DNA of 64,000 nt from Orthonyx spaldingii (taxonomy: Eukaryota > Chordata > Aves > Passeriformes > Orthonychidae), in contig VZTJ01004398.1 in NCBI GenBank assembly GCA_013397795.1, positions 129,111 through 193,110 on the forward strand. The letters run 5' to 3'. Each line of letters starts with the position of its first letter. The first letter of the stretch is position 1. The position numbers were made by a program, and so were the translations under genes. The notes under the pieces are model-generated. The model was not told the DNA's origin, ran no database searches, and worked only from the letters and a program-made list of their open reading frames with translations. Shown one piece after another: positions 36,101-49,515 of the stretch.

Positions 36101-36884
36101 CAGGCATCACCCAGTGACATTTGGGATGGAAAAATCAAAGATACTTCTTGGTCTTGATCACTGGGATCACAACAGCTCTAGATACTGCCTTTTTGCACTC
36201 AGATTAAAAGAGAAATGCACAGCAGCAATCAAAATAGTATGAATAAGTTATATAAACCCCAAATAATGCCAACAGATTAGTGCTTGAGATTGAGGAAAAA
36301 AGCCGTAACACAGCTTTACAGAATTCAAATATTGGCTTTCAAATGGCTTTTGTGCGTGTAAATATTCTGCTGTAAGTAGGTCCTTGATCTGGATGTTGGC
36401 AATATTAACAATAATTGGCAGGAGGTATGAAGGCAAAAATAGGAACATCAGCTTTTAAATTAAATGCAGACACAACACAACTGACAAGTACCATTTCCCT
36501 AATAAACTCGTTGACGTTAAGCTACTGCAGTATCCATGAGGATAGTGACAGATTAATTTAATCATCAGGATTCACCAGCTAACCAATACAACAGGCCAGA
36601 CAAGATCTGTGTTTTGAGAAAGAAAGATCTTTGATGGTTTAATGCATTGGATCCCCAAGGTATGAACATTCAGATTACTGCTGGAGAAAGATGTATTGCA
36701 GTCACTGTGTGAGAAGAGCAGGAACAGGTGAGCTACAGCTGACTACCTGGCACAGCAGCTTCATACCCTGGTAAGCCCTACTGCAAAAGAGTTACACCTT
36801 TGTGCTTTGGGGTATTCAACAGCCCCTCCTATGTTCTCCTTAAACCCTAGACTGTAAATCTGAACTATCACAGTCCAACTACTT

Positions 36885-36946
36885 AACACTTTTGAACTTG
36901 ATGACCTTTGAGGTCTTTTCCAACCTTAGTGATTCTATGATTCTAG
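36885..36946 (+). repeat. CR1 LINE 3'-end fragment
   Basis: TTGATGACCTTTGAGGTCTT and CCAACCTTAGTGATTCTATG, ending ATTCT, match the last bases and terminal octamer repeat of avian CR1. Only the extreme 3' end is left. Confidence 0.85.
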
Positions 36947-38804
36947 TGCAATCTACTTTATATCAGAGTAAATCTGGTGCACAGCTGGAGTCCTGGCTGC
37001 AGCTGAGCAGTGTTGGCCTGGCTGTGCTCTGGTACAAACAGAAGGGTGGCTTTCCTGGGCGCCCTCGGCTGCTCTGCAGCACTCAAGGAAGCAGCAGGGA
37101 AGCTCAGGCTGTCTGTCCTTGGACTGCTTCCACATGTTCTGTGTGTGTTTCAATTCCCCTGCTCTAACTGAATTTTCCTGATCACATTCTTCAGTGAGAG
37201 AGTTGGACACATAGTCCAAATCTCCAAGGCACACAGTGCAAAATCTAAAGTGACTCATGCTAGGAGCCAGGGGCCATTCTGACAGCTCCAGTAAGCCCCC
37301 TCCTCTGCCTCCCTAGCACATTCATTAAGCAGGCATCTCTGCCACACTGTCTAGCAGCTATAGAACAAAATACCAAGAGATCAGTCCCCTCCTCAGCCCC
37401 CCTTGAAATATGTAAGTCTATTAAAAAGGAGTCATACCAATGTCAGTATAATAATGCAACACTTTAAAAATTACTGCAATACTCATTTCCTGTGCGTCCC
37501 TTGAGTGCATCTTCTTAACTCTACTCCCTGGAACAAAATATTTGCTGTCAGCATTTCCCAGCCAAATCAGAGGTGGGAAAAGCTATCAGTTCTGTTTTGT
37601 CTGATGCACGGGCAACACAATTTAGAGCCAACATGCAATATTGAAGCTGACAACACCAGACCCTCAGCCAGGGCAATGCGGTGATGTCCCACTGCCTTTC
37701 CTGGGACTTGGTATCAGCTCAAAACAACACCTGCACATACAAAGCAGCTATACCTATCTTTCCCCAAAATATTAATTCCCTAGGACTCACACAGAAGAAA
37801 CCACTTTGGCTTCAGGACAAAGAACCAGATATTTAATCCTTTGAATGTTAGGAAATACTCATAATGGGTAACTCACTTTTAAATCAGTATTAGTTTTGGA
37901 CTTCAGTATAAGTTGACATTTTAAACAAACAGACTTTTAAGAACCTCTACAGAAGTCAATGAAGTATCAGCCACCTACAGTAGGAAGTGATGCATCCCTT
38001 AAGGTTCATTTTTAGCTCCTTTTGAGATGATTTTAAACACTTTTTACAGTGCTTTCACTGATCTTTTTTAAAAAAGGATTCACAGCATGCTATATAAATT
38101 TTGTTGGATTTAAACTTAAAATTAACATTAACCTGTGCACATATTGTGTGGGATTTAGTCCTGCCTGGTCAGGAGGACTGAAGATCAATCTGTCAATGCC
38201 AACAGAATGCTGGTTTAACCCATCAGGGAATATTTAACACATAAAATGCAGGAATGTCATGCCCTGCTCACCTTAGTGCTCACTCTGTTGGTCCAGTCCA
38301 GGTCTGTACTGCAGCATCAGCTGCATGGCTGATCTCTTCCAAACTCTGCTTCCCAGTCCAGCCGGTACCTGTATCAAGGCAGGTGTGTTTCTCCCACCAA
38401 TGGAGGAATAGTGCTGCATCCTCCTTAGAGGAGCATGTGCAAGTGTCCCCACAGACAGGCAGAGCTGAACATGGCCCATGTCATGTACAGATTAACCCAC
38501 TCCCACAGAGGCTGTGCTGTGGATGGACTCTCAGAGCAGTTCTCAGCCAAGCTCAACAGTTCTCCCATATGTCCCCCTCTTTTCCGGCACTGGCCCAGCT
38601 GAAGGGAGCCTTGCCTCTGACCAGGACTCATGCCTGAATGCTCAGACAGCCTGCTCCCGTCCACTGCCTGCCCACTCTTGGGGGCTACCAGCTCACACCT
38701 CTATGTGTGCAGTGTGATTAGGAAAGAGAAATGTGCACCTACTCTTGAAGAAGGAAAATGAGATGCGCATAAAAGCCCTGATTGCGTCTTCAGCATCCAT
38801 CAGT

Positions 38805-38985
38805 ACACTTGCACAGGCTGCCCAGAGAAGCTGTGGCTGCCCCATCCCTGGAAGTGTCCAAGATCAGGTTGGACGGGGCTTGGAGCACACTGGTCTAGTG
38901 GAAGGTGCCCCTGCCCATGGCAAGGGATTGGAATGAGATGAGATTTAAGGTCCCTTCCCACCCAAACCATTCTATGATTCAGTGA
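38805..38985 (+). repeat. CR1 LINE 3' end, best-preserved copy
   Basis: The order CAGGCTGCCCAGAGAAGCTG, CCCATCCCTGGAAGTGTCCA, GGTTGGACGGGGCTTGGAG, CCCTGCCCATGGCAAGG and ACCATTCTATGATTC is the classic 3' end of avian CR1. It is truncated at the 5' side and has no reverse-transcriptase sequence. It is the strongest single piece of evidence that the host is a bird. Confidence 0.95.
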
Positions 38986-39856
38986 CATTCTGAACTACCT
39001 CTTCCGCTTCTGCCAAAGCTATCTTCTCTGGGCACTTAAACACCTGCAAGCTTCTGCAGCCATGGTGCTGGAGACGTCCAGCTGCTGAGGGGAGAGCTGA
39101 GACTGGGGCTGTGGGCACTGCAGCCTCCAAGAGAGCTGCATCCAGAGGCAGAGCTCCTAAGTGTACTGAAAAGCAGGAGCAGTTGTGGAAATTTCAGGTT
39201 GCAGAAGAGCTACACTGGAGAGCTGGGATAAAGCTGGAAGCACATATGGAGAACAAGAGAAAAAAAGCTAGAGACAACACAAATCAGAAAGGAGAAAGAG
39301 AAGGAAAAGCTGACAGAGCAATTGTTGAGAAGGATGACATATTCTTAAAGGGAGAGAAAGGATGACAAGGAAAGAAAAGAGAAAGCAATTAATACACAGG
39401 AAGAGCTAGGGATTAGTTTCAGCTCACCAACAACCTGTGCAGGCTGCATTACCCTAGATGTGGCACATACCCTGAATTTGGGGTAAAAAAGCTACAGTCA
39501 CCACTGAATTCTATTCCTTCTTCTCATATGTGGTGCAAGGCTGTGGATGAAAACAGTTTGAGTATGTCAGCAAAACTGCCACATCCATACAGCACTGGTA
39601 GCTGATACATTCATAAAGAAGAGCAGAATTATCCGTCTGTCCAGATGCATGGGCTGCACGGGCAGAGGACCAGACTGTAAATCAGCTTTGTCCTAACTGT
39701 CATAGGCTATGTGGGTTGCTGGAAGCTGTACCAAACTGATCATATATCACTATGAATTAGTCCCAAGGAAAGAAACAGAAACAAAAAGCGAAGCACCTGG
39801 GGTTTATTTTCCCCTCCCAAAATACAGTGCCTCCAAGTGAAACTGATTTTCATGAC

Positions 39857-39891
39857 CTATTCAATCTACTCAGTCTGAGTAGATTGAATAG
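39857..39891. repeat. 35-bp perfect inverted repeat (palindrome)
   Basis: CTATTCAATCTACTCAG is followed after a single T by its exact reverse complement. Weaker complementarity may extend beyond the arms (TTTCATGAC against GTGAAA). The transcript could form a very stable hairpin with almost no loop. It is not flanked by an A-rich terminator signature or by a recognised transposon end. Confidence 0.98.
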
Positions 39892-42800
39892 TGAAATGAC
39901 TTTCTGGGAAGCAGCTAAGAGGTTTTCCTGCCCTGGAGCTAATGATATCTCTCAGTTACTTTCCATATACTGTATGCAACTGAAACTAAAATTCTGAACA
40001 ATTATTTTCCACACATAGGAGAAGGGCTCCCTCCCCTAATCTAATGTACACAGCTGAGGTGCCTTGAGCTTCCTGCACTTTTTGCATGTCATGAGGAATG
40101 CTTCAGTACTGACGAAACCCCAAGAAACAAACAAAACTGCATTTCTAAATCATCACTTCAGAAGAGTTTTTCCAGCACCACTGACTCTGCTCTGTAGCCA
40201 GTCTGTGAAACAGCAGAGAAAATGTAAATGTTTTGCTCAGACTGTTCCAAAGAACAAATGATAAACACCATCACACAGACATCTCACTTTGAGTCTTGTC
40301 TTTGAATTTCCAGATCAGTCGTTGGTAGGGACAGGCACTGGAGCATCAGTGCTCATCTGCCAGCTAATGCCAGCTGTTTTGTACTGATTTCCATCTCTTC
40401 AGCTGGCACAGGCAAGCAAATCTGTATTATCATTAGACGGACTGAATTTAAAGTGAGCAGTTAATCTACCAGTAGCAATTCCACAGAACAAAAAACCCTA
40501 ACCAAAACACCAGTACACACACTAAATGTTGCTGTCCTTACCCAGGATATGAATATAGCAAGAGAAGAGATGGTTTCTTCTCTATATTGTAACCTCACAG
40601 ATTAAAACAGCATGAAAGACAAAGACAGGGGATTGCCCCTTGCTTCCTTCTACTATTTCCTTTAAGTTTCTCACTCAAATTAAAACCCAGATTGCCTTTC
40701 CTTTTCAATTTTAATACAGAGTAGCTCATCATGGTTAGTCAAATCAAGGAATTTGCATATATATCTCGTACTTTGTACAGAAAATACACTCCAAAGTAAT
40801 ATCTTCATGTCCATGAAAACTGTGCCTCAGTGAAGACTACAGAGTGAAGTTCCAATCACAAAGTGCTTGCAGTCTCTTCCCTATCTCACTTAACCTTGAG
40901 AAGCAAACACTAGAGGAAAAGAGGGAAAAAACCATATCCTTCTTTCCTTTGTCAGCCAGCCTGGCTGTGGCTCACAGCCGTCACAGGGAGCCTGTGCGCT
41001 CCTGAATGCTAAATAAGCTCCCAGGCTACATACGTTCTCTCGGTGGAGCTTAAAAAGAGATCTCACTCTGAGCAGAGCCGTGTTGGCATAGCAACAGGGG
41101 AAAAAAAAGGGATCAGCAAGCCTGGCACTCCTTGCCAGAAGCAGCAGACTTTGTATGACTCTCATTTTTGTGAAAGATGTGATGGTACCTACCTCCTCTC
41201 CACCAAAGGTCAAACCCATGCCCAGTGAGTGTGGAAGGGCTGATGTCCAGCCTGTGTACTGGCAGGACCTGCCCCCATCACACAGACCTGGGGACGCCTT
41301 GTCCTGGGCTTTTCTTAGCCCGAGCTGGAAAGTGCATCAACCAAACACCTGAGCTTCCACAACGGAAAAACGAGAGGAAAGGATTTGTGAAGAGCAGGGC
41401 TGAGCGGGTTAATGACCACACTTCCAGATACAAGGCACGGGACCTGAAAATGGGGTCAACAATGCCCACCAGAATGTCCCATGCCGTCACCTAAGAACTT
41501 GCTGCTTCTCTTTCAAGGTGACTTTGGAAAAGAAGATGCCATTTCAGCTCTGCCTGAAACAAGAGCAGCTGTGTGCCTGTAAAACAAGGCTCTGTTGTTT
41601 AGTAATGAACCTTCTTCCAACTCTTCCTGCCCTCAGATCAAAACTGGAATGGAAGATTATACGCTGGCACAGTCCCCAGCAATACCACCTTCCAGCTGCA
41701 ATCACAGAGACCTCTGTTCAGTGCCAAATATTGTCCAGTGTTTCTGAATGTCCTTTATGATGCCATCATGGGGATGGAGACCATGACAGATCCTTTAAAC
41801 ACAACAGGAATGAGCCTTTGAAGTGCCCCATCTCTGCATCTCTGCAAGGGGCAGAGCTGAGCCCAGCCCAGAGGGCAGAAGCCTGTGGAGAGGTGGCACA
41901 CAGTCCTGCACCCATCCATGGCTCTGCACAGACCTCCTGGCTGACCTGGGGTAGCTTTCTCCACCCTTGTGCCTTTTCTCCTGGCTTTTACAAGTCCTGT
42001 CTACTTTATGTAATTCATAAATGCACAAGCTGTCTCCTGCCACACATTTTATAAACTGAAAAGGACTCCAGGACAACAGGCCACAAATCAGAATGTGTCT
42101 TCTCGGCACAACTGCCCCACCAGTCACCCAGCTAATGCCACTGCTGGAGGGTCAAGATCTGACCCACAGAAACAGGCAAGTCTGCATTTACAGCCCTCAT
42201 CAGAATAGGTACTTAAACATGGATGGTGGGGACAGAGGGCAGAGACAAACATAAAAAGCAGAGACAAGGCAAAAATAAAACTCCCAGAATGCATTCAATA
42301 TTTGACAGGGTCAGCAGCAATAACTCTCCTGGCTAAAGCAGTTCCCCAAGAAGGGCTGCATATGTTTTCAAAAGGCAACTCCATTTTGCTCATAGCATAC
42401 AGTCTAAACTGCGGTGTGGCTGGAACAACATGTTATGAAAGATGCTTTGTCCATATCCCAGCCTTGTTGCTCCTCGTTACATCTCCAAGGGTGTTATCGC
42501 TTACGTTTTCTGGGAGCACTGATGGCACCAAGTGAGCACTGGTTGCCAAGCCAACACGCTCACAAGCATTTTGCTCTCACTTCTTAAGGAAGCACAGCTG
42601 CTTTTGCAGTGCTTGTATTGTAACAAGAAAACACCAAGGTGAATTGAAACGTCCACAGGGAGCCCAAACAAAATGGCTGGTTGATGCTGTCTCTTGGCCA
42701 GACGCAACACTGATGTGGTAGGATTCAGCAGTTGGCTCTAAGGGTGTTACTGCGCCTGGTTTGAGATATGGTTTTCAAGAGCAAATTTGAACCACACACT

Positions 42801-45800
42801 CCCAGAGGAGCTTAGGGATAAAAGAAACTGATGGCTGATGTTCTCTATCTGTCTGACTCCCAGCCATGGGAACCAACAGCACCTGCACACCAGGGTATCT
42901 CACCCCATTCCTTTTCAAGCAGTAATTTTCACATTTTGCCCACAGCTGTGCCAGACCTTCCAGCTCCTACCAATATATGTCAATCACTGACTGATTTCTG
43001 AAGTTCCAAGAGGAGGTGGGAGGGCAGAGACAGTCCCTCAGAGAGGTTATGACTGGACCAAAAACGATGTATTACTGGATGGACTGATAGGGCCAGCCAC
43101 AGAAAAACCCACAGAGACTGGTCTATATAGTAGTTATTGAATATTTTAGAGTCAGGGAGAAGATAGCTGCAAGTAGGGAAAGTGAAAAGATAGAATTTCT
43201 GTGCCTTCATTCCTGGTCCTCTGCAGGAGAACAACTGAGAAGGACCTTTATAGCAGGGTTAACAGAGTATGGTAAAAAGCCCAGCATTTTCTACAAGTGC
43301 CCCAGAGGGATTCTGTTGCCCCCACCTATATTATCTTCAGAAACATAATTTGAATATGTCTATAATATCCCAATAACGTGTCCCAGGAAATGACACTTGT
43401 ACTACACTTAACACAGAGAAGAAAAGTTTCAGATGCCTGGTATGTTTGCCTGTACCTACACTGACAGAGATGATGGTGTACAGTAATTACTGTCACATTT
43501 TCTGGGCTAAGGGAGGGAGATCAAAATGCCTAATTAACAGCTTCTTTCCCATGGGAGCCATCAATGACATGGTAAGATACCTTCTTCCAGCTCTGTAAAA
43601 TAAATAACAGAACCCAGCAGTCACATTCAGCTCTGAATGTCATTGATTTTACATCCTTCTGTGCATGTTGTCTGCATTGTTCAAGACATGCCGCTTGCTG
43701 AAAATGCACACCTGACAACAGTGCTGGGAGGCTCCTTTGGGAAACAGACATCTAGGGAGTTTATCGGTGGGGGGGTGGGGAGCTTACTACCTCCAGAAAG
43801 GCTTGGGCTGCAGCAGGACAGCCAGTGCAAACAGCCAAATGAAAAGAAAAGCTCTGACAAAGCAGTTCTGTTGGAAAGACCAAAAAGGCCTCCATACAAA
43901 GAAGGCCTGTTTGTATGTCTACTGCCAGTGCCATCAGAGTATTTCCACTTGTATGGCAAGAGAGAGAGAAAGGAAAAGGAGATTAAATGAGATGTCACTA
44001 GAGGAGGGAACAAACCATTAGCATGCCATGGGACTAGGCTATGACTCTCAGTGCATTTCAGCCTGGAGAGGCTGTTGCATTTAGTGACCCCAAACATGGC
44101 GTTACCATTCTGCTCCATTGCAGTTCCAAGCCTAGTCCAGAGGGGCTGAGGGCCCTCATCCCACACAACTAAGCACCATGGTGATTTTCTAACAGCGCTG
44201 CACCGATGAGGGCTTTGAACAAGATCCTCTTCACCTGGAGACTGGCTACTACAAAGCAAGGCTATGGAAGACAATGGGACACAGACTGTTTCCCTGACAT
44301 GCAGCAGGAGGCTGAAACAAGCACAATTCCTGCCTTCAACATGTTGGGGGTTTTTTGCATAGCCAACCTACAGGGACTCTGCTCAAGCACTACTTGCTAT
44401 GACAGGGCAATCTTTCAGGCTCACATTCCCTACACCTTAGAGAAATATGCTTGTTTAAAAGAGTAGATGGTCAGAGGAATAAATCTGTTTCCAGATACCC
44501 ATTTAGTCCAGCTGAACAAAGCCTGAAACCAAGGGCTGAATAAGGATAAATTATATTTCAAACTGTAATGTGGTTTGTCCCTTCCCAGTTTTCTTTTCAG
44601 TTGCTTCCTGCTGTCTGAATCCCCTCCTTTCTGGGGTAGTATCTGCCATCACACAAAAGCTGGTTTGTCTCTGGATAAGCAGATAAAACTGGACCTCTTT
44701 CTATTGTCCTTAGATTGTCTTACAATTTTCCTTTTTTCCCTGCCTCTTCCCACCCTTGCTTTGCTCCCTCACACCCTCCATCTCACCAGCTCTCCTGCTG
44801 CTGAGTCTGTTCTCCCACATTCCTCAGCCCCTTACTCCTCCCTCAGCTTAATACTGCCACTTCATTCCTCTTCACAGGTCTAGGGCTCCCTCTTTCTGGT
44901 TCACTTAGAGACTAACACACAGCAGTGTCTGGGTTCCCCCAGCCACCACAAATTCTAGACTCTCTCATGGATCTGTCATGGGCTGCTTCTCAACCATCTT
45001 CCTCATGACTCCAGCCTGCAGTCGGATTTCTGTGCCCTGTCAGGGAACCTGCTACAGTTTACCACAGTCCCTTTGCATCCCACATGGTTTGGGTTCCCTG
45101 CCAATTAATGAAGGGCTACATTTTGTCACTCTGGTATGACATGTTACTGTCTTTAACATTGTCTGACACCAGGACACAGACACTGTCCTGAGGCTCTGGT
45201 AATAGGATTTCAGGAAATGCATTCCCTTCATCTGTCAAAAAAATAATTCATCAAATAATAGTGCACGTAATCCAAGCCCCCTCCAATTACAAACCTGAAT
45301 TTGGCATAAGAAAGCACTTAATCAGTTGAGTGACTGTGTATGAAGACATATTGTAGAAGATGCTTCACAATGTTCATCACTATTATCCCTAATTATATAA
45401 ATTTGACTGGTTAGTTACTACATTACTGAAAAAATAGATGCATTTTAAGTGCAAAAAGCCAAACCTTTGTAGCTTGATGTTCTTGCAATTCAAATAAAAT
45501 GGATTATGTTGAATTGCTGGCTCCCAGAGAATGCTGCAGCGCATCTATGCTCCTCCTCACAGCTTCCTCCCAGTTAGCTGACCACAATTTTCCACTGAGC
45601 AAAGAAAAGGCTGCCACTCTCGTGTTTCATTGCAAGTCAGACACATCCTGTGCTCTACCATGGGGTCCAGTCCAAAGCTCTCCTTGTCAGCCCATTCCAG
45701 AGTGCGTTTCTGAGGATTACACTATCACGGCCCTACGCATCACACATTTCACATGACGTGAAAATGTTTGGCTTGACAAAACCTACAGATCTCTTTCTCC

Positions 45801-48800
45801 GCTCTTAGTAATTCCATGGTCCTCACCAAAGATGCTCTGTGTGTGCAAATGAGAAGGGACGTGGACAGCCATGGACCAGGGAGAAGACATTGAAACTCAG
45901 TGGTCTCAGGCTGTGGGGATGCTGCAGATGCACCAATGGCAAGGTGTCTTCAGGAGCACCTCCAGAACTGCGTGAGATTTGTGTCTGGCAGAAGGACAGG
46001 GCTCAGCCGGTCTGCCAGGGGTAGCCCAAGTACATATACGAATTTATATCCACAAAATGCATACAAAAAAAAATAGGTGCTTTACTACCCACAGTTATAT
46101 CACACCCCTAACAGCTTCCTGTGGGCTATGCCAAAAAACCCCGCCTATTCTCTTGCACATATCTGCCTTTGACTTGAGTGGTGCCAGATCAGGCCCTGAG
46201 GCTGCCCTGTTCACAGCTCTGTGCACTTCCCCATGTTCCTATCAGTCTGTTTGAAAGGAGGGCATTGATGTGTCTCCATAATGCAGCCATTACCAGCACA
46301 ATGCTGAGACAGATCAATCAAAAGCAACACAAGAGCCAGATTCAGAGTATTCAAAAAACCGAGGTCAGACCCAGTAACTCTTAGACAGACACTGAGAGAC
46401 ATATATACACAAAACCAAATTTTAACTGTGCAAACCTAAAGATGCCACTTGTAGTGATGGATTGGATGTGTTTTGGGAAGAACTCCTCCCCCACTACCAT
46501 CCCTTCCCTCTGCATGTGTTGGCATAAGGTGCCTTTGTCCCGGTGGCCTTACCCTAATTTTACCCTTAACACACAGTCCTCTGATTTTACAGCACAAGGC
46601 CTGCAAATGGGTGTTCTGCTGCTTTGGTGTGCCTTGAAGGGTCTATATCCCTGTTACAGAACACCTCTCCCTAGGAGAGGGCCATTTTGTGGCTAAATTC
46701 CAGCTGCTGGGTCAGTCAGATGCAGCAGCCCTTCCTCAGGCAAAACACCTCAAAATGCACGGGGAATTGGGCGATGGACAGCTGCCTGAGAAATCCCTGT
46801 TTAAACTAGAGCTCTTCTGCGTATGAGGTGGTTGTTGTAGTTGCAGGGGATTTACAGACTGCAACATGAAGGCTGAGAAGCCAAAGATTTTCCTAGGTTA
46901 CAGTGCTGGACTTGCACCAAAGAAAATAAAATCCCTGTAAATCTACTCAAACCCACAGCTCGGCTTAATTATCTCCATCGACCTTGGCTTCCTGTGCATT
47001 TTCTCCTCAGATGTTTGGAGTCAGTAAGCTACTACAAATGATTAAATGATTCACATTATTGATAATTATGTGTATCAGAGTGGCATTTAAAAACCCTACC
47101 TGATGCAACACCCCACCGAAGTTACAATTTGCAAGCAGACAAACACAGCAAAGATGATTAAATTTTTTTGTGAGTAACAATTCTGATTTCAAGATCAAAC
47201 TCTGAATCAAACACCAAAAATGTAGAAGTTCTGCTTCACACTGCATTAAACACATCCAGCTAGTAAATACTAGTAAGTGGCAATACACACTCTGGTCCCT
47301 TTCTATCACTACAGTAAGTTGCCAACTGGTTTCTCCTTCAAAAAGAGAAAAATTATTGAAAAAATGATCTTAAGTATCCTAAGATGGTTTATGCTGCATT
47401 AATTAAATGTGGACTTAGCCAGTGTGTGTGTGCAGTGAACAAGTTTCTAGAGAGCTAGGAATTCAGGCATGAAAGCAAGCAGTTCTAGGGACTTTTCCAG
47501 TGCTCAAGGACAAAGATGTCATGAGATATGCTATATTAAGACTTTCAAACAAAGCTGTACGTATTGACAGTAAGTCTCCACACCAGACATCTTAGAGTCC
47601 GAGCAGACAGTGAGAAAACAGTAGGGAAGTAGGAAATGAGGCCCCAAAGTGGTGACTGAAGCAAACTTCACCTGGATCAAGAGTAATCTTGTTCCCTCAG
47701 CAAATGCGTGTCCCCAGCACTACTGTATACCCGAGAACATGCTTCCTAATTTTGTCTTGTTCTGCTTTTAACCACTTGCCTCAAAAACCAACATGAAAAG
47801 GCACTACTATAATGCCTGCTGATGGCAGCGGTTTCCTTCCTCCTGTCACTCATTAGTTGCAACCTCAATAAAATGTTCAGATCTCTCTCTGACCAGCACT
47901 CAGAACTTGAGCTTGAGGGAGCCCGCAAAAAGCATTTCTCTCCTCCCTTTCTAAGGATAGGAAATTCCTCTTCATTCTGTAAAGTTATCCCCACTTTTCC
48001 ATACATATAGGGGGACTTACCCAACATGGGGTGGCAAAGATGAGAAATGCACTCAGTCTCCTCACTGCTAAGAACTACAGCATCTCACCTCTCCTGCCCC
48101 TGCTTATTTGCTGACTTAGCATAGCATAAAGTTGGGTTACAGCAAAGAGACAAGACCTCATTATCATCTCCCCAGTCACCAACACTGTGTTCACCTGAAT
48201 GCTTACACAGGATTTCTTTTACCTTAGCCAAAATTTGAAAGCAAATCTGCAAGAAGAGACTTAAAATATAAACACATTTACTTGTAGTAGATATCTCCAT
48301 TTCCAGCACAATTGCTTATGAAATGACTGTATGGTCCAGGAGCCTCGAAATTTTCCAGCTGCTGAGAAATTATGGATAGCATCCCCAAATGCTGTCAACA
48401 GTCAAGAAAACATTGCTAGAAAGATCTCTTTCGTATGCATGAATGGATGCATCAATGGCAGTTGTGTCTATACAAGGGAAATTCTTCTTGCACTGTGCTT
48501 TTGGGGTTTGGAGTGGGAACTCTGCACAAAAATAATTAGCCTTTACTTCTAAAACAGGAAACTTGCTTTGCATATTTCATTTTGACACAGTCACACTTTT
48601 CTTTTTTTTCTGCAAATAACAAGCTGAATTCTAAAAACCTTGCATAGTTTACAAACAGACAAAGTCCCAGGAAGCCTCCAGCAAAATATGGCTGGGCAAG
48701 GATGAATAAATGCTGACACTGAATTGTGGTGTTCCCAGCCAGAATGAGCAATGCATTATTTTGCAAATAGCACATGGTTTCAAGCAGGTGTTGTTACTTG

Positions 48801-49229
48801 TGAGCAATAACAGGAGAATCCATCCTTCCTGCACGGACAAATGCATGAGCCACCCATGCACAATAGTTGGGCAGTTTCCTACTCCCTCGTAGCCCAGAGG
48901 ATCTGAGCAGCTGCTCTGCACCGATCTGCTGTCACATCCCTTGACACATAACCCCATCCCATATATATGAAGATGCACTAAGGTATGGTTATGCCTTTCC
49001 TGAAGCCTTCTCAGAGCACTGCCCAGAATCCTGCATAAATATCACCTGTGTAAGCCTGGGTGAAGATGCAGCCCTTGAGGTGAAGAGCTAGTGCCCTTCC
49101 AAAGCACACACTCTCATGTCAGCTCCCCCATGCCCCAGGGCATGCTTGACTCCACCTAACATATCCTCTTGGATATCCCAGGGGTCTGCAGAGCCCTGTG
49201 TTCTGCAGCAGGGCATCGAGGTGCATTAC

Positions 49230-49491
49230 CTGCAGTCTCCCTGTTCCCTGATGACAACTCTCCGTTGATCCCATTCTCTTTGGTCTGAGCATACGTCCCT
49301 GGCTGCTCATGGCTGCCCAGCCTCAGCTCCTCATCCTCTCGGTAGGGAAATCCATTGGCACTTCTGACCAGTTCAGCACTTGCGCCACCTTGATCCTTAA
49401 TTTCAGGTGAATGTGGGTGTGAAGAAGCCTCTGTTAGCTGACTTGAAGTCCAGTGCAGTGCCTTGGCTTCGTCTTTCCTATCCTCAGCCAT
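49230..49491 (-). CDS. MAP2: MAP2 start-codon exon (residues 1-87)
   Basis: This exon encodes the MAP2 N-terminus, beginning MAEDRKDEAKALHW and containing VRSANGFPYRED and KENGINGELS. All of these closely match mammalian MAP2. It opens at an ATG in strong Kozak context and ends at CTGCAG|GTAATG after 262 nt, leaving one base (G) of a split codon. The last residues, RETA, begin the region that continues in the next exon as the PKA regulatory-subunit binding helix. This segment is shared by all high- and low-molecular-weight MAP2 isoforms. The following intron is about 19.9 kb, the longest seen here. Confidence 0.97.
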
Positions 49492-49515
49492 GGCTCCTTG
49501 CCTTCACTGCTTGGC
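49492..49515 (-). other. MAP2: MAP2 5' UTR tail in the start-codon exon
   Basis: On the minus strand the sequence GTTACAG marks a plausible 3' splice site at 49517-49516. It leaves 24 nt of leader before the AUG. The last leader bases, GCC directly before ATGG, give a near-optimal Kozak context with G at -3 and G at +4. The rest of the leader must come from upstream exons that I could not identify. The start itself is certain from the protein match. The leader acceptor is inferred from the AG and context only. Confidence 0.7.

Larger units (their letters stand above)
29328..49229 (-). other. MAP2 first coding intron (19.9 kb)
   Basis: This long intron splits the PKA-binding helix from the N-terminus. 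It contains CR1 fragments at about 36885-36946 and 38805-38985, a 35-bp perfect palindrome at 39857-39891, A-rich low complexity near 33100-33158, and a GC-rich patch open on both strands at about 31560-32210. Large introns near the 5' end often hold regulatory elements, but I cannot point to one from sequence alone. Confidence 0.75.
328..49515 (-). other. MAP2: MAP2 gene, partial (microtubule-associated protein 2)
   Basis: MAP2 is a neuronal, mainly dendritic protein that binds and stabilises microtubules. It also anchors protein kinase A through its N-terminus. Eight core coding exons and two well-supported cassettes are seen on the minus strand, all with GT-AG junctions and consistent phases. 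The protein agrees with mammalian MAP2 from the N-terminus, through the projection arm, to the start of the proline-rich region. The core exons sum to 4804 nt, or 1601 codons plus one base. The tubulin-binding repeats and C-terminus lie beyond position 1. Leader exons above 49515 could not be placed. The match is too extensive, and too well separated from tau and MAP4 by the N-terminus and giant exon, for another family member to be likely. Confidence 0.97.
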
